NCBI RefSeq assembly: GCF_002239585.1
Contig: NZ_NDFH01000003.1
Span: 1,054,001-1,118,000 of the forward strand
Direction of reading: 5' to 3'
Origin: Psychromonas sp. CD1
Lineage (GTDB): Bacteria > Pseudomonadota > Gammaproteobacteria > Enterobacterales > Psychromonadaceae
Length of the DNA: 64,000 bases
Part shown: one piece after another, positions 45,330 to 55,847 of the stretch
Layout of the letters: each line of letters starts with the position of its first letter
Position numbering within the stretch: the first letter of the stretch is position 1
The notes under the pieces: generated by a model
The model's input: the letters and a program-made list of their open reading frames with translations, nothing else
Databases searched by the model: none
Told to the model about the DNA's origin: nothing
Translations under genes and position numbers: made by a program

Positions 45330-46103
45330 ATGACAGATTTAAAAATCGCTTCTAAGCAAGGTATCCAATTTATGGATTTAACCACATTAAATGATGATGA
45401 CACGGATCAAAAAGTGATCAAGCTTTGCCATAAAGCTAAAACGGTGGCAGGTAATACTGCTGCGGTTTGTATCTACCCTCGTTTTATTCCTATTGCTCGT
45501 AAAGCATTAAAAGAGCAAGGCACCCCTGACATTAAAATTGCAACTGTTACAAACTTCCCTCACGGTAATGATGATTTAGAGATTGCACTCGCAGAAACGC
45601 GCGCTGCAGTGGCTTATGGCGCTGACGAAATAGATGTTGTTTTCCCATACCGCGCATTAATTGCTGGTAATAGCGAAATTGGTAAAACAATGATCCAAGC
45701 GTGCAGAAAAATTTGTGGTACAGACGTCACTTTAAAAGTGATCATTGAATCTGGCGAATTAAAAACAGATGCATTAATCCAACAAGCCAGCGAAATTTGT
45801 ATTAACGCAGGTGCAGATTTTATCAAAACATCAACGGGTAAAGTACCTGTTAATGCAACACTTGAAGCCACTAAAGTGATGATAGAGGCGATTAAAGCTT
45901 CTAATAAAAATGTAGGTTTTAAAGCGGCTGGAGGCGTAAAAGACGCTCAAGCCGCGAATGATTATATGCAACTTGCGCGCTCTATCATGGGTGAGGACTG
46001 GGTTGATGTTGCACACTTTCGCTTTGGAGCATCAAGCTTGTTAGTGGGTTTATTAAAAGAGCTAAATTTAACTGAACAAAAAATCGAACAAGGATCTTAC
46101 TAA
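45330..46103 (+). CDS. deoC: Deoxyribose-phosphate aldolase
   Basis: Splits 2-deoxyribose 5-phosphate into acetaldehyde and glyceraldehyde 3-phosphate. A 257-residue TIM barrel with Schiff-base Lys in [10 protein letters not shown] (about 169), [27 protein letters not shown] and [14 protein letters not shown] precedes the ATG. Its stop overlaps the deoB start (TAATG), implying coupling. Confidence 0.96.
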   Translation: MTDLKIASKQGIQFMDLTTLNDDDTDQKVIKLCHKAKTVAGNTAAVCIYPRFIPIARKALKEQGTPDIKIATVTNFPHGNDDLEIALAETRAAVAYGADEIDVVFPYRALIAGNSEIGKTMIQACRKICGTDVTLKVIIESGELKTDALIQQASEICINAGADFIKTSTGKVPVNATLEATKVMIEAIKASNKNVGFKAAGGVKDAQAANDYMQLARSIMGEDWVDVAHFRFGASSLLVGLLKELNLTEQKIEQGSY

Positions 46104-47350
46104 TGAAACGCACCGTTATCTTATTACTCGATTCTTTTGGTATCGGAGCAACCGATGATGCAGATAAATTTGTCGGCTCGCTTGCAGATGGCAGTACATT
46201 TAATGATGTAGGTGCAAATACACTTGCACATATCGCAGAACGTTGTGCGAATGGCGATGCGAATAAAGGGCGCAATGGCCCACTGTCTTTACCAAACATG
46301 AATAAACTAGGTCTTGGCCAAGCGTGTTTTGAAAGCTCTGGTATTTTCCCCCTCGGACTTGATGCGGATATTATACCAAGCGCCGCTTTTGGACATGCGA
46401 AAGAATTATCTACCGCCAAAGATACATCTAGTGGACACTGGGAAATTACAGGTGTACCCGTTTTATTTGATTGGGGCTATTTCACTAAAAAAGAAAATAG
46501 CTTTCCGCAATCTTTACTCGATGAATTAGTTAAACGAGCAGATTTACCAGGTTACTTAGGTAATTGTCACTCTTCTGGTACCGTCATTTTAGAAGAACTC
46601 GGCGAAGAGCACATGAAAACAGGCAAGCCTATTTTCTATACCTCTGCAGATAGTGTTTTCCAAATTGCCTGCCATGAAGAAAGCTTCGGTTTAGAACGAC
46701 TTTATAAACTGTGTGCACTCGCCCGTGAATTAGTTGATGAATACAATATTGGTCGAGTTATTGCTCGCCCTTTTAGTGGCACACATAAACACAATTTTGC
46801 ACGTACGCCTAATCGCCATGATTACTCTGTACTACCACCGAGCCCAACATTACTTGATAAAATGAAAGCAAGTGGTGGCAACGTTATCAGCATTGGAAAA
46901 ATCTCTGATATTTTTGCGACACAAGGTATTACTAAAGCGGTTAAAGCAAACGGAATTGAAGCTCTGTTTAATGCCAGTTTGGAAGAGCTTAAAAATGCAA
47001 AAGATCAAACCATTATATTTACTAACTTTGTCAACTTTGATGCAGACTTTGGCCATCGCCGTGATATTTCAGGCTATGCCGCAGCTTTAGAGTACTTTGA
47101 CAAACGTTTACCTGAAATCATCGCGATTTTAGGCAAAGATGATTTACTTATTCTAACCGCAGATCATGGTTGCGACCCTACATGGAAAGGCACAGATCAT
47201 ACGCGTGAACATATCCCACTTATATTTGTTGGTGATAGTGTAAAAGCGGGATCGGTGGGGTTACGAAATACTTTTGCCGATATTGGCCAAACTATTGCAG
47301 AGCATCATCAACTGCCCGATTTAGAATACGGAAAATCTATTTTCAAATAA
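46103..47350 (+). CDS. deoB: Phosphopentomutase
   Basis: Interconverts (deoxy)ribose 1- and 5-phosphates. A 415-residue alkaline-phosphatase-fold enzyme with Mn ligands in [13 protein letters not shown] and [20 protein letters not shown]; the phospho-acceptor region is [12 protein letters not shown]. Other signatures are [14 protein letters not shown] and [15 protein letters not shown]. Couples deoD products to deoC. Confidence 0.96.
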   Translation: MKRTVILLLDSFGIGATDDADKFVGSLADGSTFNDVGANTLAHIAERCANGDANKGRNGPLSLPNMNKLGLGQACFESSGIFPLGLDADIIPSAAFGHAKELSTAKDTSSGHWEITGVPVLFDWGYFTKKENSFPQSLLDELVKRADLPGYLGNCHSSGTVILEELGEEHMKTGKPIFYTSADSVFQIACHEESFGLERLYKLCALARELVDEYNIGRVIARPFSGTHKHNFARTPNRHDYSVLPPSPTLLDKMKASGGNVISIGKISDIFATQGITKAVKANGIEALFNASLEELKNAKDQTIIFTNFVNFDADFGHRRDISGYAAALEYFDKRLPEIIAILGKDDLLILTADHGCDPTWKGTDHTREHIPLIFVGDSVKAGSVGLRNTFADIGQTIAEHHQLPDLEYGKSIFK

Positions 47351-47449
47351 TAAACGCCGTTATGGCTTTAACACTTAGTTTAGAGCCATACATAAAATCA
47401 TTAAATATACTTACAATCTTCAAGTGTATTTATAAAGGAGTATGACATT

Positions 47450-48160
47450 ATGGCAACACCACATATTAACGCAGTCGATGGTGCATTCGCTGAAACAGTC
47501 TTAATGCCTGGCGACCCACTACGTGCAAAATATATCGCAGAAAATTTTTTAGATGATGCAGTTGAAATAACCAATGTCCGTAATATGCTAGGTTTCACAG
47601 GAACTTATAAAGGTATTCGCGTCTCTGTAATGGGAAGTGGCATGGGTATTCCATCTTGCTCTATTTATGCGACAGAATTATTTCGTGAATATGGTGTAAA
47701 AAATATTATTCGTGTCGGAAGTTGTGGTGCAATTAGCAATGACGTCAAAGTTCGTGATGTTATTATTGGGATGGGCGCTTCAACTGATTCAAAAGCTAAC
47801 CGTATTCGCTTTGCAGGCCATGACTTTGCAGCTATCGCAAGCTATGAGTTACTTGAAAAATCAGTGACGGCAGCAAAAGCCCTCAATATAAAAATACGTA
47901 TTGGTAATATTTTCTCTGCTGATACTTTTTACACTCCAGAGCCTGCTGTTTTTGACACTCTCGAAAAATACAATATTCTAGGCGTCGAAATGGAAGCTGC
48001 GGGCTTATACGGCGTAGCGGCAGAAGAAGGTGCCAATGCACTTTGTATTTTAACGGTATCTGATCATATACGCACAGGTGAAAAATTAAGCTCAGATGAA
48101 CGTCAAACGAGCTTTAATGAAATGTTAATTATTGCACTAGATGTAGCGATAGCGACTTAA
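47450..48160 (+). CDS. deoD: Purine nucleoside phosphorylase
   Basis: A 236-residue hexameric-type PNP: purine (deoxy)nucleoside + phosphate to base + (deoxy)ribose 1-phosphate. Blocks: [63 protein letters not shown] and the catalytic Asp in [13 protein letters not shown] 47450 follows AGGAG. A terminator-like hairpin follows. Confidence 0.97.
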   Translation: MATPHINAVDGAFAETVLMPGDPLRAKYIAENFLDDAVEITNVRNMLGFTGTYKGIRVSVMGSGMGIPSCSIYATELFREYGVKNIIRVGSCGAISNDVKVRDVIIGMGASTDSKANRIRFAGHDFAAIASYELLEKSVTAAKALNIKIRIGNIFSADTFYTPEPAVFDTLEKYNILGVEMEAAGLYGVAAEEGANALCILTVSDHIRTGEKLSSDERQTSFNEMLIIALDVAIAT

Positions 48161-48166
48161 GTTTGG

Positions 48167-48198
48167 AAAACGACCTAAATGTAATTTAGGTCGTTTTT
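48167..48198 (+). terminator. Hairpin between deoD and the Tsx-like porin gene
   Basis: AAAACGACCTAAAT / ATTTAGGTCGTTTT with a 3-base loop and a T-run, 6 bp past deoD. Strong intrinsic terminator; the porin gene starts about 25 bp later, so read-through or a new promoter would be needed. Confidence 0.9.
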
Positions 48199-48222
48199 AT
48201 AACGACTACCAAGGAAGATACA

Positions 48223-49038
48223 ATGAAAAAGTCTCTTGTAGCACTTAGCGTGCTAGCATTAACATCCGCATCAACTTTTGCTGCGGATTACAGCGACGGT
48301 GATATTCATAAGAACGATTACAATTGGATGCAATTTAATTACATGTATTCACTGAATGAATTACCACACGCTAAAAATGCAGACAATAAAGCGCATGATT
48401 ATTTAGAAATGGAATTTGGTGGTCGTTCAGGGATTTTTGATCTGTATGGATATGTTGATATTTTCAACTTAGCCACCAAAGATGATACCGATAAAGATAA
48501 TGATTCATCAAAAATGTTTATGAAATTTGCGCCTCGCATATCTCTTGATGCCTTAACGGGTAAAGATTTATCTTTTGGTCCTATCCAAGAAGTGTACATT
48601 GCAACCCTTTTTAATTGGGGTGGTGGCTCGCGTGGTGATGTCAACAATAGTTTCTGGGGGCTAGGCTCTGATATTATGGTGCCTTGGCTTGGAAAAGTTG
48701 GTTTGAATGTTTATGGACTATACGATCTCAATAAAAAAGATTGGAATGGCTATCAAGTATCAACGAACTGGTTTAAACCTTTTTACTTTTTTGAAAATGG
48801 CTCTTTTATCTCATACCAAGGTTACATTGATTACCAATTTGGCATGAATGAATACTCAACCAAAAGTGCCGGTGGTGTTATGTTTAATGGTATTTATTGG
48901 CATTCTGATCGTTTTGCAGTGGGTTATGGCTTAAAAGCATACAGCAATGTATATGGCATAAGCGACGGTGAAGATTGGGGTGGAAGTGCCGATTCTTCTG
49001 GGCTTAGCCACTACGTATCAGTGAGTTACAAGTTCTAA
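48223..49038 (+). CDS. Nucleoside-specific channel-forming outer-membrane protein (Tsx/OmpK family)
   Basis: A 271-residue outer-membrane barrel. A signal peptide (MKKSLVALSVLALTSASTFA-ADY) precedes an aromatic-rich mature chain (YSDGDIHKNDYNWMQFNYMY, LEMEFGGRSGIFDLYGYVDIF, GLSHYVSVSYKF) ending in Phe, as barrel proteins do. Tsx/OmpK proteins pass nucleosides across the outer membrane and serve as phage/colicin receptors. Its place inside the deo locus supports nucleoside uptake; I call the family, not a specific gene. Confidence 0.9.
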   Translation: MKKSLVALSVLALTSASTFAADYSDGDIHKNDYNWMQFNYMYSLNELPHAKNADNKAHDYLEMEFGGRSGIFDLYGYVDIFNLATKDDTDKDNDSSKMFMKFAPRISLDALTGKDLSFGPIQEVYIATLFNWGGGSRGDVNNSFWGLGSDIMVPWLGKVGLNVYGLYDLNKKDWNGYQVSTNWFKPFYFFENGSFISYQGYIDYQFGMNEYSTKSAGGVMFNGIYWHSDRFAVGYGLKAYSNVYGISDGEDWGGSADSSGLSHYVSVSYKF

Positions 49039-49216
49039 AGTCGATAATATTAAGTAGTCTCGTTTCTCTGGGCTACTTTCATCCAAGTGATACAGTTCAC
49101 AATTACCAACCTATAAGTCGTCTACTACTTCCCTATGATTTTTAGCAATTCTTATCCCACAAAATTGCACGCTAGACAATATATTTGTCAGTATAAATAA
49201 AATACGGAGTTAAATA

Positions 49217-50554
49217 ATGATATTACTACCGCAAGAAATCATTCGCAGTAAACGTGATGGAAAAACCTTAACTAAACAAGAAATAGATTATTTTATTCAA
49301 GGTGTGACTAACAACAGCATAACCGAAAGTCAAATTGCAGCCTTTGCAATGGCAGTGTATTTTCAAGATATGAGCATGGACGAACGCGTTCTATTAGTAT
49401 CTGCCATGCGCGATTCAGGAATGACTATTGATTGGTCCCATTTACATTTAGATGGACCTATTGTCGATAAACATTCCACTGGTGGCGTCGGCGATGTAAC
49501 CTCATTAATGCTTGGACCTATGATTGCCGCATGTGGGGGTTACGTTCCCATGATATCAGGCCGAGGCTTAGGTCATACCGGTGGCACGCTAGACAAATTA
49601 GATGCTATTCCCGGTTACCAAACAACCCCTGAAAGCACCGATCAATTTCTTAAAATTGTACAAGATGTTGGGGTCGCTATTATTGCACCAACAGGTGATT
49701 TAGCCCCTGCAGATAAACGTATTTATGCTACACGCGACATAACCGCAACCGTTGAATCAATTCCTTTGATCACAGCATCTATTTTATCTAAAAAACTAGC
49801 ATCAGGCCTTGAATCACTTGTTATGGATGTCAAAGCGGGTAGTGGTGCTTTTATGCCTACTTTTGAGAAATCAGAAGAATTAGCTAAGAGTATTGTGGCA
49901 ACTGCTAATGGTGCGGGTTGTAAAACAACCGCATTAATAACAAACATGAACCAAGTACTCGCAAGCTCTGCAGGCAACGCCCTTGAAGTGCGTGAAGCGG
50001 TACAATTTTTAACGGGTGAATATGTCAACCCTCGCTTGCATGAAGTTACCATGGCACTTTGTTCTGAAATGCTACAATTAAGTGGGCTGGCACAAGATGC
50101 TCAAGATGCAGAGCAAAAACTACAAGCGGTACTCGATAACGGTAAAGCCGCAGAGGTTTTTGGTAAAATGGTCAGCGCTTTAGGTGGACCCACTGATTTC
50201 GTTGAAAATTATGACACTTATCTCCAAAAGTCAGCCATTATCCGCCCTGTTTATGCCTTACAAACAGGCTTTGTACAAAGTATGGATACTCGCGCACTAG
50301 GTATGGCCATAGTAAATATGGGTGGTGGACGCTTAAAATCATCAGACAGTATCGATTATGCCGTTGGCTTTAATCAATTTGTATCTTTAGGCGATACAAT
50401 AACAAAAGACAAACCTCTGGCGATGATACACGTTCAAAATGAAGCTCAATTTAGCCATGCAGAGCGTGCGATACAGCAAGCTATCCATTGCGGTGATAAA
50501 AAATATGCAGCTGAACCACAAGTCTATTCGCACATTCGCTTAGACGATATATAA
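49217..50554 (+). CDS. deoA: Thymidine phosphorylase
   Basis: A 445-residue dimeric enzyme: thymidine + phosphate to thymine + 2-deoxyribose 1-phosphate. Blocks: [20 protein letters not shown] (phosphate loop), [73 protein letters not shown] precedes ATG 49217. Full length. Confidence 0.97.
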   Translation: MILLPQEIIRSKRDGKTLTKQEIDYFIQGVTNNSITESQIAAFAMAVYFQDMSMDERVLLVSAMRDSGMTIDWSHLHLDGPIVDKHSTGGVGDVTSLMLGPMIAACGGYVPMISGRGLGHTGGTLDKLDAIPGYQTTPESTDQFLKIVQDVGVAIIAPTGDLAPADKRIYATRDITATVESIPLITASILSKKLASGLESLVMDVKAGSGAFMPTFEKSEELAKSIVATANGAGCKTTALITNMNQVLASSAGNALEVREAVQFLTGEYVNPRLHEVTMALCSEMLQLSGLAQDAQDAEQKLQAVLDNGKAAEVFGKMVSALGGPTDFVENYDTYLQKSAIIRPVYALQTGFVQSMDTRALGMAIVNMGGGRLKSSDSIDYAVGFNQFVSLGDTITKDKPLAMIHVQNEAQFSHAERAIQQAIHCGDKKYAAEPQVYSHIRLDDI

Positions 50555-50590
50555 TATTAGAAGGTTAGCTTCTTCTATACGAGATTTATT

Positions 50591-51214
50591 ATGGGCTTTG
50601 ATTGGGTTGAATGGTTTGGGTATCTTGCATCACTCGTTGTATTAGTATCACTTACGATGAAATCCATTGTGAAATTAAGGGTGATCAACTTTATTGGTTG
50701 TTTACTCTTTGCATGCTTTGCCTATTTTATAAATTCATGGCCGACCATCGTGATGAACTTAAGCATTGCCTCAGTTAACGTTTATTATTTATATAATATC
50801 TACCACAGCAAAGAGAATATTAAAATTTTAAATGCCTCCATGGATTCTGAATATTTTCAACATTTCTTAAGTGTGCATAAAAGCGATATTGCATTACAAA
50901 TAACACAAAAAGCACTTCTCGAAGCAAATACCGCAATGTATCTGCTTCGCGACAATAATATTGCTGGCATTTTAGTCGGCAACATCGATGCAAAAGGTAC
51001 CTTTACCATTCTTATTGATTACATCACTCATTCACATCGTAGTTTTCAATTACATTTAAATGATGTTAATGAGCTCTCAAAAGTCCTACAAGAAAAAGGA
51101 TTTAAAGAACTAAAAATCGAAGCTAGAAATCGTAAACATGCATCTCATCTTCAAAAAGTTGGCTTTACAAAACACACAAAAAATCAGTCTACTTTTTATA
51201 TAAAAACATTATAA
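50591..51214 (+). CDS. YgjV-like membrane protein fused to a GNAT-like domain
   Basis: A 207-residue protein. Residues 1-75 hold three hydrophobic segments with the YgjV pattern (WFGYLASLVVLVSLTMKSIVKLR, INFIGCLLFACFAYFINSWP, IVMNLSIASVNVYYLY). Residues ~85-207 look like an acetyltransferase fold end (GILVGNIDAKGTFTILIDYI, LSKVLQEKGFKELKIEARN, HLQKVGFTKH). No full acetyl-CoA loop (QxxGxG/A) is visible, so activity is doubtful. It lies 36 bp after deoA and 10 bp before cdd, so it is embedded in the nucleoside operon; its role is unknown. Confidence 0.7.
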   Translation: MGFDWVEWFGYLASLVVLVSLTMKSIVKLRVINFIGCLLFACFAYFINSWPTIVMNLSIASVNVYYLYNIYHSKENIKILNASMDSEYFQHFLSVHKSDIALQITQKALLEANTAMYLLRDNNIAGILVGNIDAKGTFTILIDYITHSHRSFQLHLNDVNELSKVLQEKGFKELKIEARNRKHASHLQKVGFTKHTKNQSTFYIKTL

Positions 51215-51224
51215 GGTAAAAAAA

Positions 51225-51626
51225 ATGAACTACTTTAATGAATTAAAAACACTGCTCGATTGCTCTTCAGCACCCTATTCCGGATTTAACGTAGCCTCTA
51301 TCGTTGTCACCAAAAATGGGGCTGTTTTCAAAGGGGTAAATGTAGAATCTGCCGCTTATCCAACCACTAACTGCGCAGAGCGTAACGCATTACAAACCGC
51401 TATAACTGAAGGTACTAAATCAGGCGAAATACAAGAAGTGCATGTTCTGGCTCGTAATGCAGAAAAAACATTAGTAAAAGCTTACCCTTGTGGATCATGC
51501 CGACAAGTTATTGCAGAGTTATCCGCCAATGAGGCCATGGTCTTTTGCTATGTTTCTGCAACAGAATTTACAACGCACAGCATTGCAGAGCTACTTCCAA
51601 ATGCATTTTTAGGCGCTGAACTATAA
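51225..51626 (+). CDS. cdd: Cytidine deaminase, short homotetrameric type
   Basis: A 133-residue deaminase converting (deoxy)cytidine to (deoxy)uridine. The zinc site is Cys50-Ala-Glu52 and PCGSC (Cys89, Cys92): three Cys ligands, typical of the ~130-residue tetrameric enzymes of Bacillus and eukaryotes, not the ~294-residue E. coli dimer with a His ligand. AYPTTNCAERNALQTAI is the family block. It ends the deo-linked run. Confidence 0.95.
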   Translation: MNYFNELKTLLDCSSAPYSGFNVASIVVTKNGAVFKGVNVESAAYPTTNCAERNALQTAITEGTKSGEIQEVHVLARNAEKTLVKAYPCGSCRQVIAELSANEAMVFCYVSATEFTTHSIAELLPNAFLGAEL

Positions 51627-51641
51627 TTTATTAATTAACGG

Positions 51642-51677
51642 TAGAAAGACTTAAGCATGATGATTTAAGCCTTTCTA
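51642..51677 (+). terminator. Hairpin after cdd
   Basis: TAGAAAG-A-CTTAA / TTAAG-C-CTTTCTA with one mismatch and a 10-base loop, 15 bp past cdd, without a strong T-run. Likely end of the nucleoside locus transcript. Confidence 0.6.
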
Positions 51678-51769
51678 CTATTTATTGCCTCATTCTAATC
51701 GCTATACCTATAACGACTAGAATTGCTTTTTTGAACTTTGCCTTACGCCAAAATAAAAAAGGACAATCT

Positions 51770-53191
51770 ATGCTAGAAATTTTTAATATCATCAACGGTT
51801 TTTTATGGGGAAAGTTACTTGTCTATTTATTGATTGGTACTGGCGTTTACTTCACCATTCGTCTTGGATTTATTCAAATTAGACATTTTTTACACACATT
51901 TACCGTTATGCGTAATAGTCGAAAATCAGATAAAGAAGGCATTTCTTCTTTTCAGGCCCTATCAACCAGTCTTGCTGCACGTGTTGGCACCGGTAATTTA
52001 GCGGGTGTCGCAATTGCTATTAGCGTTGGGGGCCCTGGTGCTATTTTTTGGATGTGGGTGATTGCACTTCTTGGAATGGCAACAAGCTTTGCTGAAAGTA
52101 CTTTAGCCCAAGCCTACAAAGTACATGATGATGATGGCAATTTCCGCGGTGGTCCTGCTTATTATATGGAGAGAGGCTTAAATGCTCGCTGGATGGGCAG
52201 TTTATTCGCTGTATTATTAATTATTGCTTTTGGCTTGGTTTTTAATGCCGTTCAAGCAAACTCTATTGCAGCCGCGCTGCATGAATCATTCGGCCTCAAT
52301 AAAATCAATATCGGCATTACACTTTTTGTCGTCTCTGGTGTCATTATCTTCACCGGTATTCGTGGTATTGCCAGAATATCAGAGAAAATAGTTCCCATTA
52401 TGGCATTAAGCTATTTGTTAATTGCCCTGTGTGTTGTATTGATGAATTTAAATCAAATTCCTGCAATCTTAAGTTTAATTTTTGATTCTGCATTTGGTTG
52501 GAAAGAAGCAACGGGAGGAGCATTTGGTGCCATGGTTATGACAGGTGTACAACGAGGTTTATTCTCTAATGAAGCAGGTATGGGCAGTGCAGCAAATGCA
52601 GCCGCTACAGCATCTCCTTATCCACCTCATCCGGCATCACAAGGCTATGTACAAATGTTAGGTGTTTTTATTGACACTATCGTTATCTGCACGGCAACAG
52701 CGTCGATAATTTTATTATCGGGGGGAGTTGAATCCTTCACTAATATGGGCGGCGTTGAAATAACGCAGCGAGCATTAGCATCTCAAGTTGGTGATTGGGG
52801 GGGGCAATTTGTTGCTATCGCATTAATGTTCTTTGCCTTTACATCCATTATTGCAAACTATTCTTATGCAGAAACAAATTTAATGTTCTTACAACATAAA
52901 CATTCTCATGGCGTCAATACGTTACGAGTCACTGTTTTAGGGATGATAATGTTTGGTGCGACACAAAGTAATGAGGTTATTTGGGCATTAGCCGATGTTT
53001 CTATGGGGTTGATGGCGATAGTCAATTTAATTGCTATTTTATTACTTTCAAATGAAGTCGTTAAACTTGCTAAAGATTATAATCAACAATTAAACGCAGG
53101 TAAATTACCGACATTTGATAGAACCAAGATCCCTGAACTCGATAGGAAAATTGCACCCGGCATCTGGGAAAAAAATAAGATTAACGTTTAA
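51770..53191 (+). CDS. Sodium:alanine (amino acid) symporter, AGCS family
   Basis: A 473-residue inner-membrane carrier with about ten hydrophobic segments and the AGCS signature SFQALSTSLAARVGTGNLAGVA near residue 65, plus GPGAIFWMWVIALLGMATSFAE and GVQRGLFSNEAGMGSAANAAA. ATG 51770 has AAGGA upstream; the TTG at 51731 is not needed. AlsT/DagA-type transporters import alanine, glycine or serine with Na+. No glycine riboswitch is seen in the leader. Confidence 0.92.
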   Translation: MLEIFNIINGFLWGKLLVYLLIGTGVYFTIRLGFIQIRHFLHTFTVMRNSRKSDKEGISSFQALSTSLAARVGTGNLAGVAIAISVGGPGAIFWMWVIALLGMATSFAESTLAQAYKVHDDDGNFRGGPAYYMERGLNARWMGSLFAVLLIIAFGLVFNAVQANSIAAALHESFGLNKINIGITLFVVSGVIIFTGIRGIARISEKIVPIMALSYLLIALCVVLMNLNQIPAILSLIFDSAFGWKEATGGAFGAMVMTGVQRGLFSNEAGMGSAANAAATASPYPPHPASQGYVQMLGVFIDTIVICTATASIILLSGGVESFTNMGGVEITQRALASQVGDWGGQFVAIALMFFAFTSIIANYSYAETNLMFLQHKHSHGVNTLRVTVLGMIMFGATQSNEVIWALADVSMGLMAIVNLIAILLLSNEVVKLAKDYNQQLNAGKLPTFDRTKIPELDRKIAPGIWEKNKINV

Positions 53192-53194
53192 TAA

Positions 53195-53243
53195 AAAACA
53201 ATAAAATGCATAGGGGAAATGTGCGATGCATTTTATTGTTTTT
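53195..53243 (+). terminator. Terminator after the AGCS symporter
   Basis: AAAACAATAAAATGCA / TGCATTTTATTGTTTT stem, 16-base loop, ending in T5; it begins 4 bp past the stop. Confidence 0.88.
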
Positions 53244-53377
53244 GTATTTGTAACTTAGCGCATTAACAAAGAAATTCTGTAAAAAAATACAAAAATATTC
53301 ATTAATATCAATAGACCAAATGCAAATCAAAACAGCACAGAAACCTTTAAATGTTTTTTAACGGCTCTCAATACATT

Positions 53378-54109
53378 CTAATCAATACGTTTAAATAACA
53401 AGTCCCAAACACCATGACCTAAACGATGGCCTCTGCTTTCAAATTTTGTTAACGGACGCCAATCAGGTCGTTCTATATAATTGCTTTCACTACAATTTTC
53501 AAAACCAGAGCTGGCTGACATAACTTCTAGCATATGCTCCGCATACTCTTCCCAATCCGTCGCCATGTGAATTTTACCACCAAGAATCAATTTCGGACGC
53601 ATATCGTCAATAAAACTAGTTTGCACTAGTCGACGTTTATTATGGCGCGCTTTATGCCAAGGATCAGGAAAATAAAGTTGGAAAGTAGCCATGCTATTTT
53701 CAGGGATCATAAATTCGAGCACTTCAACCGCATCATGATTCATCAAACGCAAATTAGTTAGCCCAGCATCAGCTGCATCTGCAAGGCACGCACCTACACC
53801 AGGACCATGCACTTCAATACCAATAAAGTCTTTCTCCGGAGCATTAAGAGCCATCTCAATTAAAGATTTACCCATACCAAAACCAATTTCTAAAACAACC
53901 GAAGATTTACGACCAAAAACATCATTAAAATCTAATAGTTCCTTTTTGAAATCAAGACCCATTGTTGCCCATAGTGTCTCTATCGCATTTTTTTGACGAT
54001 GCGTCATTCGCCCTTCTCGTTTCACAAAAGAACGGATTTTACGCATATTTTTTTGCTCATCAACGGGCGTATCATTGACATTTTCCATTTTTTTTTGTTG
54101 TTCTTTCAT
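53378..54109 (-). CDS. trmB: tRNA (guanine-N7-)-methyltransferase
   Basis: Methylates G46 of tRNAs. A 243-residue SAM methyltransferase with [16 protein letters not shown] (SAM loop), [10 protein letters not shown], and [16 protein letters not shown] (catalytic PDPW block), then [11 protein letters not shown]. The frame begins at 54127, but the ribosome site TAGGAA lies inside that frame and points to ATG 54109 ([11 protein letters not shown]). Divergent from mutY, as in E. coli. Confidence 0.94.
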   Translation of the reverse strand: MKEQQKKMENVNDTPVDEQKNMRKIRSFVKREGRMTHRQKNAIETLWATMGLDFKKELLDFNDVFGRKSSVVLEIGFGMGKSLIEMALNAPEKDFIGIEVHGPGVGACLADAADAGLTNLRLMNHDAVEVLEFMIPENSMATFQLYFPDPWHKARHNKRRLVQTSFIDDMRPKLILGGKIHMATDWEEYAEHMLEVMSASSGFENCSESNYIERPDWRPLTKFESRGHRLGHGVWDLLFKRID

Positions 54110-54235
54110 ATTTTTCCTACTTAACATTCTGGCTATATTAACGCTATTATATCGTTAACACTTAGTATTTGTAATTCTAATTTTTTATGTTCTTCTGTTA
54201 TGCTCTTAACTTAAATTTGTAATAACGAGTAGCAC

Positions 54236-55306
54236 TTGCAAGAAAATACTTTTAATCAACGCATCCTTGATTGGCATACACAATATGGACGTAAGCATTT
54301 ACCTTGGCAAATAGATAAAAACTTATATAAAACATGGGTAAGTGAAATAATGCTACAGCAAACACAAGTTGTAACCGTTATCCCTTATTTTAAAAAGTTT
54401 ATGCGAATTTTCCCAAATATTAGCTATCTAGCGAATGCCCCTCTCGATGAAGTGTTACATCTTTGGACTGGACTTGGCTACTATGCGCGCGCACGCAATT
54501 TACATAAAGCAGCAATTTTCATTAGAGATCATCATCACGGTAATTTTCCACACGAATTTAACGAGGTTATTGCATTATCTGGCATAGGCCGCTCTACCGC
54601 AGGAGCGATACTCTCACTCACTTTAGGTCAAAAACATGCCATATTAGATGGTAATGTTAAACGCGTTCTCACGCGCCATCAGAGTATTCAAGGTTGGACA
54701 GGAGAGCGAAAAGTAGAAAATCGTTTATGGACTTTAGCTGAAAAATTATTACCACCACAGAAATCGGATGTTTTTAATCAAGCAATGATGGATATGGGTG
54801 CAATGGTTTGCACGCGCAGTAAGCCCAAGTGTGATATTTGCCCCATCGCAAGCGATTGTTCCGGTCTACATAGTGGCTCGCCCACTGATTTCCCTACATC
54901 AAAAACAAAAAAGAAAATTCCCATACGACAAGCGATTATGCTAATTGTTTGCACATCCGACAATAAAAAAGTACAACTTATACAACGTCCTGACACGGGG
55001 ATTTGGGGTGGGTTATGGTGTTTCCCTGAGTTTGAAAACATTGATAAATGCTTGGAATTTATTCACAACAAAGGCATAAAGCACTATACAAAACATGAAT
55101 TTACTATGTTTCGCCATACCTTTAGTCACTTCCATTTTGATATTACTCCTATTTTGATCCGCGTAACACCCGATACTAACTTACAAGTGATGGAAGATCC
55201 CGATGGACTTTGGTATAACTTACATCTATCGCAAAAAATCGGGTTGGCATCCGCCACAAAAAAAATATTAACAACGGTTAATATTACTCTCGAAAAGGAT
55301 AAATAA
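54236..55306 (+). CDS. mutY: A/G-specific adenine glycosylase
   Basis: Removes adenine mispaired with 8-oxoguanine. A 356-residue HhH glycosylase: LPWQ and EIMLQQTQV at the N-terminus, helix-hairpin-helix [13 protein letters not shown], catalytic Asp in [10 protein letters not shown], and 4Fe-4S cysteines [17 protein letters not shown], then a MutT-like C-terminal domain ([15 protein letters not shown]). The start is TTG 54236 (CGAG nine bases upstream), in register with E. coli MQASQFSAQVLDW; no ATG is nearby. It overlaps yggX by one base (TAATG). Confidence 0.95.
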   Translation: MQENTFNQRILDWHTQYGRKHLPWQIDKNLYKTWVSEIMLQQTQVVTVIPYFKKFMRIFPNISYLANAPLDEVLHLWTGLGYYARARNLHKAAIFIRDHHHGNFPHEFNEVIALSGIGRSTAGAILSLTLGQKHAILDGNVKRVLTRHQSIQGWTGERKVENRLWTLAEKLLPPQKSDVFNQAMMDMGAMVCTRSKPKCDICPIASDCSGLHSGSPTDFPTSKTKKKIPIRQAIMLIVCTSDNKKVQLIQRPDTGIWGGLWCFPEFENIDKCLEFIHNKGIKHYTKHEFTMFRHTFSHFHFDITPILIRVTPDTNLQVMEDPDGLWYNLHLSQKIGLASATKKILTTVNITLEKDK

Positions 55307-55575
55307 TGACACACACTGTATATTGTAGTTACTTAAAAAAAGAAGCTCCTGGTCTTACTTTTCAATTAATTCCAGGTAAACTTGGTAAGCGTATTTTTGA
55401 TAATATCAGCCAAGAGGCTTGGACAGAATGGCAGAAAAAACAAACTATGCTGATCAATGAAAAAAAATTAAATTTAATGCAAGCCGAAGATAGAAAAATA
55501 ATTGAAGAAGCAATGATAGGCTACTTATTTGAAAATAAAAGTGTCGACATTGAAGGTTTTAAAGAAATACCTTAA
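55306..55575 (+). CDS. yggX: Probable Fe(2+)-trafficking protein
   Basis: An 89-residue protein of the YggX family, tied to protection of Fe-S clusters from oxidation. The conserved [15 protein letters not shown] N-terminus ([13 protein letters not shown]), [20 protein letters not shown] and [14 protein letters not shown] blocks are present. Coupled to mutY through an overlapping stop/start; mutY itself needs an Fe-S cluster, which makes the pairing sensible. Confidence 0.94.
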   Translation: MTHTVYCSYLKKEAPGLTFQLIPGKLGKRIFDNISQEAWTEWQKKQTMLINEKKLNLMQAEDRKIIEEAMIGYLFENKSVDIEGFKEIP

Positions 55576-55713
55576 GTTCATGTTCACAAATAAGCCAGAT
55601 ACTGCTCAATGTATAAGCGAACACATTAAAAAGTAAAGAAAAGTATAAAAACAGGTTGACGATGGACACTAAAATCGATTTAATACGCCTCGTTCCCAGA
55701 ACAAAGTAACAAC

Positions 55714-55786
55714 GCTTCGTTAGCTCAGTCGGTAGAGCAGAGGATTGAAAATCCTCGTGTCCTTGGTTCAATTCCGAGACGAAGCA
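55714..55786 (+). tRNA. tRNA-Phe (GAA)
   Basis: 73 bases fold as a standard cloverleaf: acceptor GCTTCGT / ACGAAGC, D-arm TAGCTCAGTCGGTAGAGC, anticodon arm GAGGA-TTGAAAA-TCCTC with anticodon GAA, and T-arm CTTGG-TTCAATT-CCGAG, discriminator A. The next bases are TGC, so CCA is not encoded and must be added after transcription. Confidence 0.95.
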
Positions 55787-55790
55787 TGCG

Positions 55791-55824
55791 AAAAACAAAA
55801 AAAGCCTGCTAGTTAGCAGGCTTT
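55791..55824 (-). terminator. Terminator of fbaA
   Basis: AAAGCCTGCT / AGCAGGCTTT with a 4-base loop; on the minus strand it is followed by TTTTTTTGTTTTT. It may also end the tRNA-Phe transcript from the other side. Confidence 0.9.
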
Positions 55825-55847
55825 CGTTAATTTAAAAAAATATTAAA

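Noticed and set aside
46436-46442. Ser in place of Thr in the DeoB phospho-acceptor region (KDTSSGHWE)
   Set aside because: As far as I recall, gammaproteobacterial DeoB proteins also have Ser here, so it is not a defect.
51627-51769. Glycine riboswitch before the AGCS symporter
   Set aside because: The leader is too short and shows no tandem aptamer motifs; only a hairpin is present.
53378-54109. Frame start at 54127 for trmB
   Set aside because: The Shine-Dalgarno sequence lies inside that frame and points to ATG 54109.
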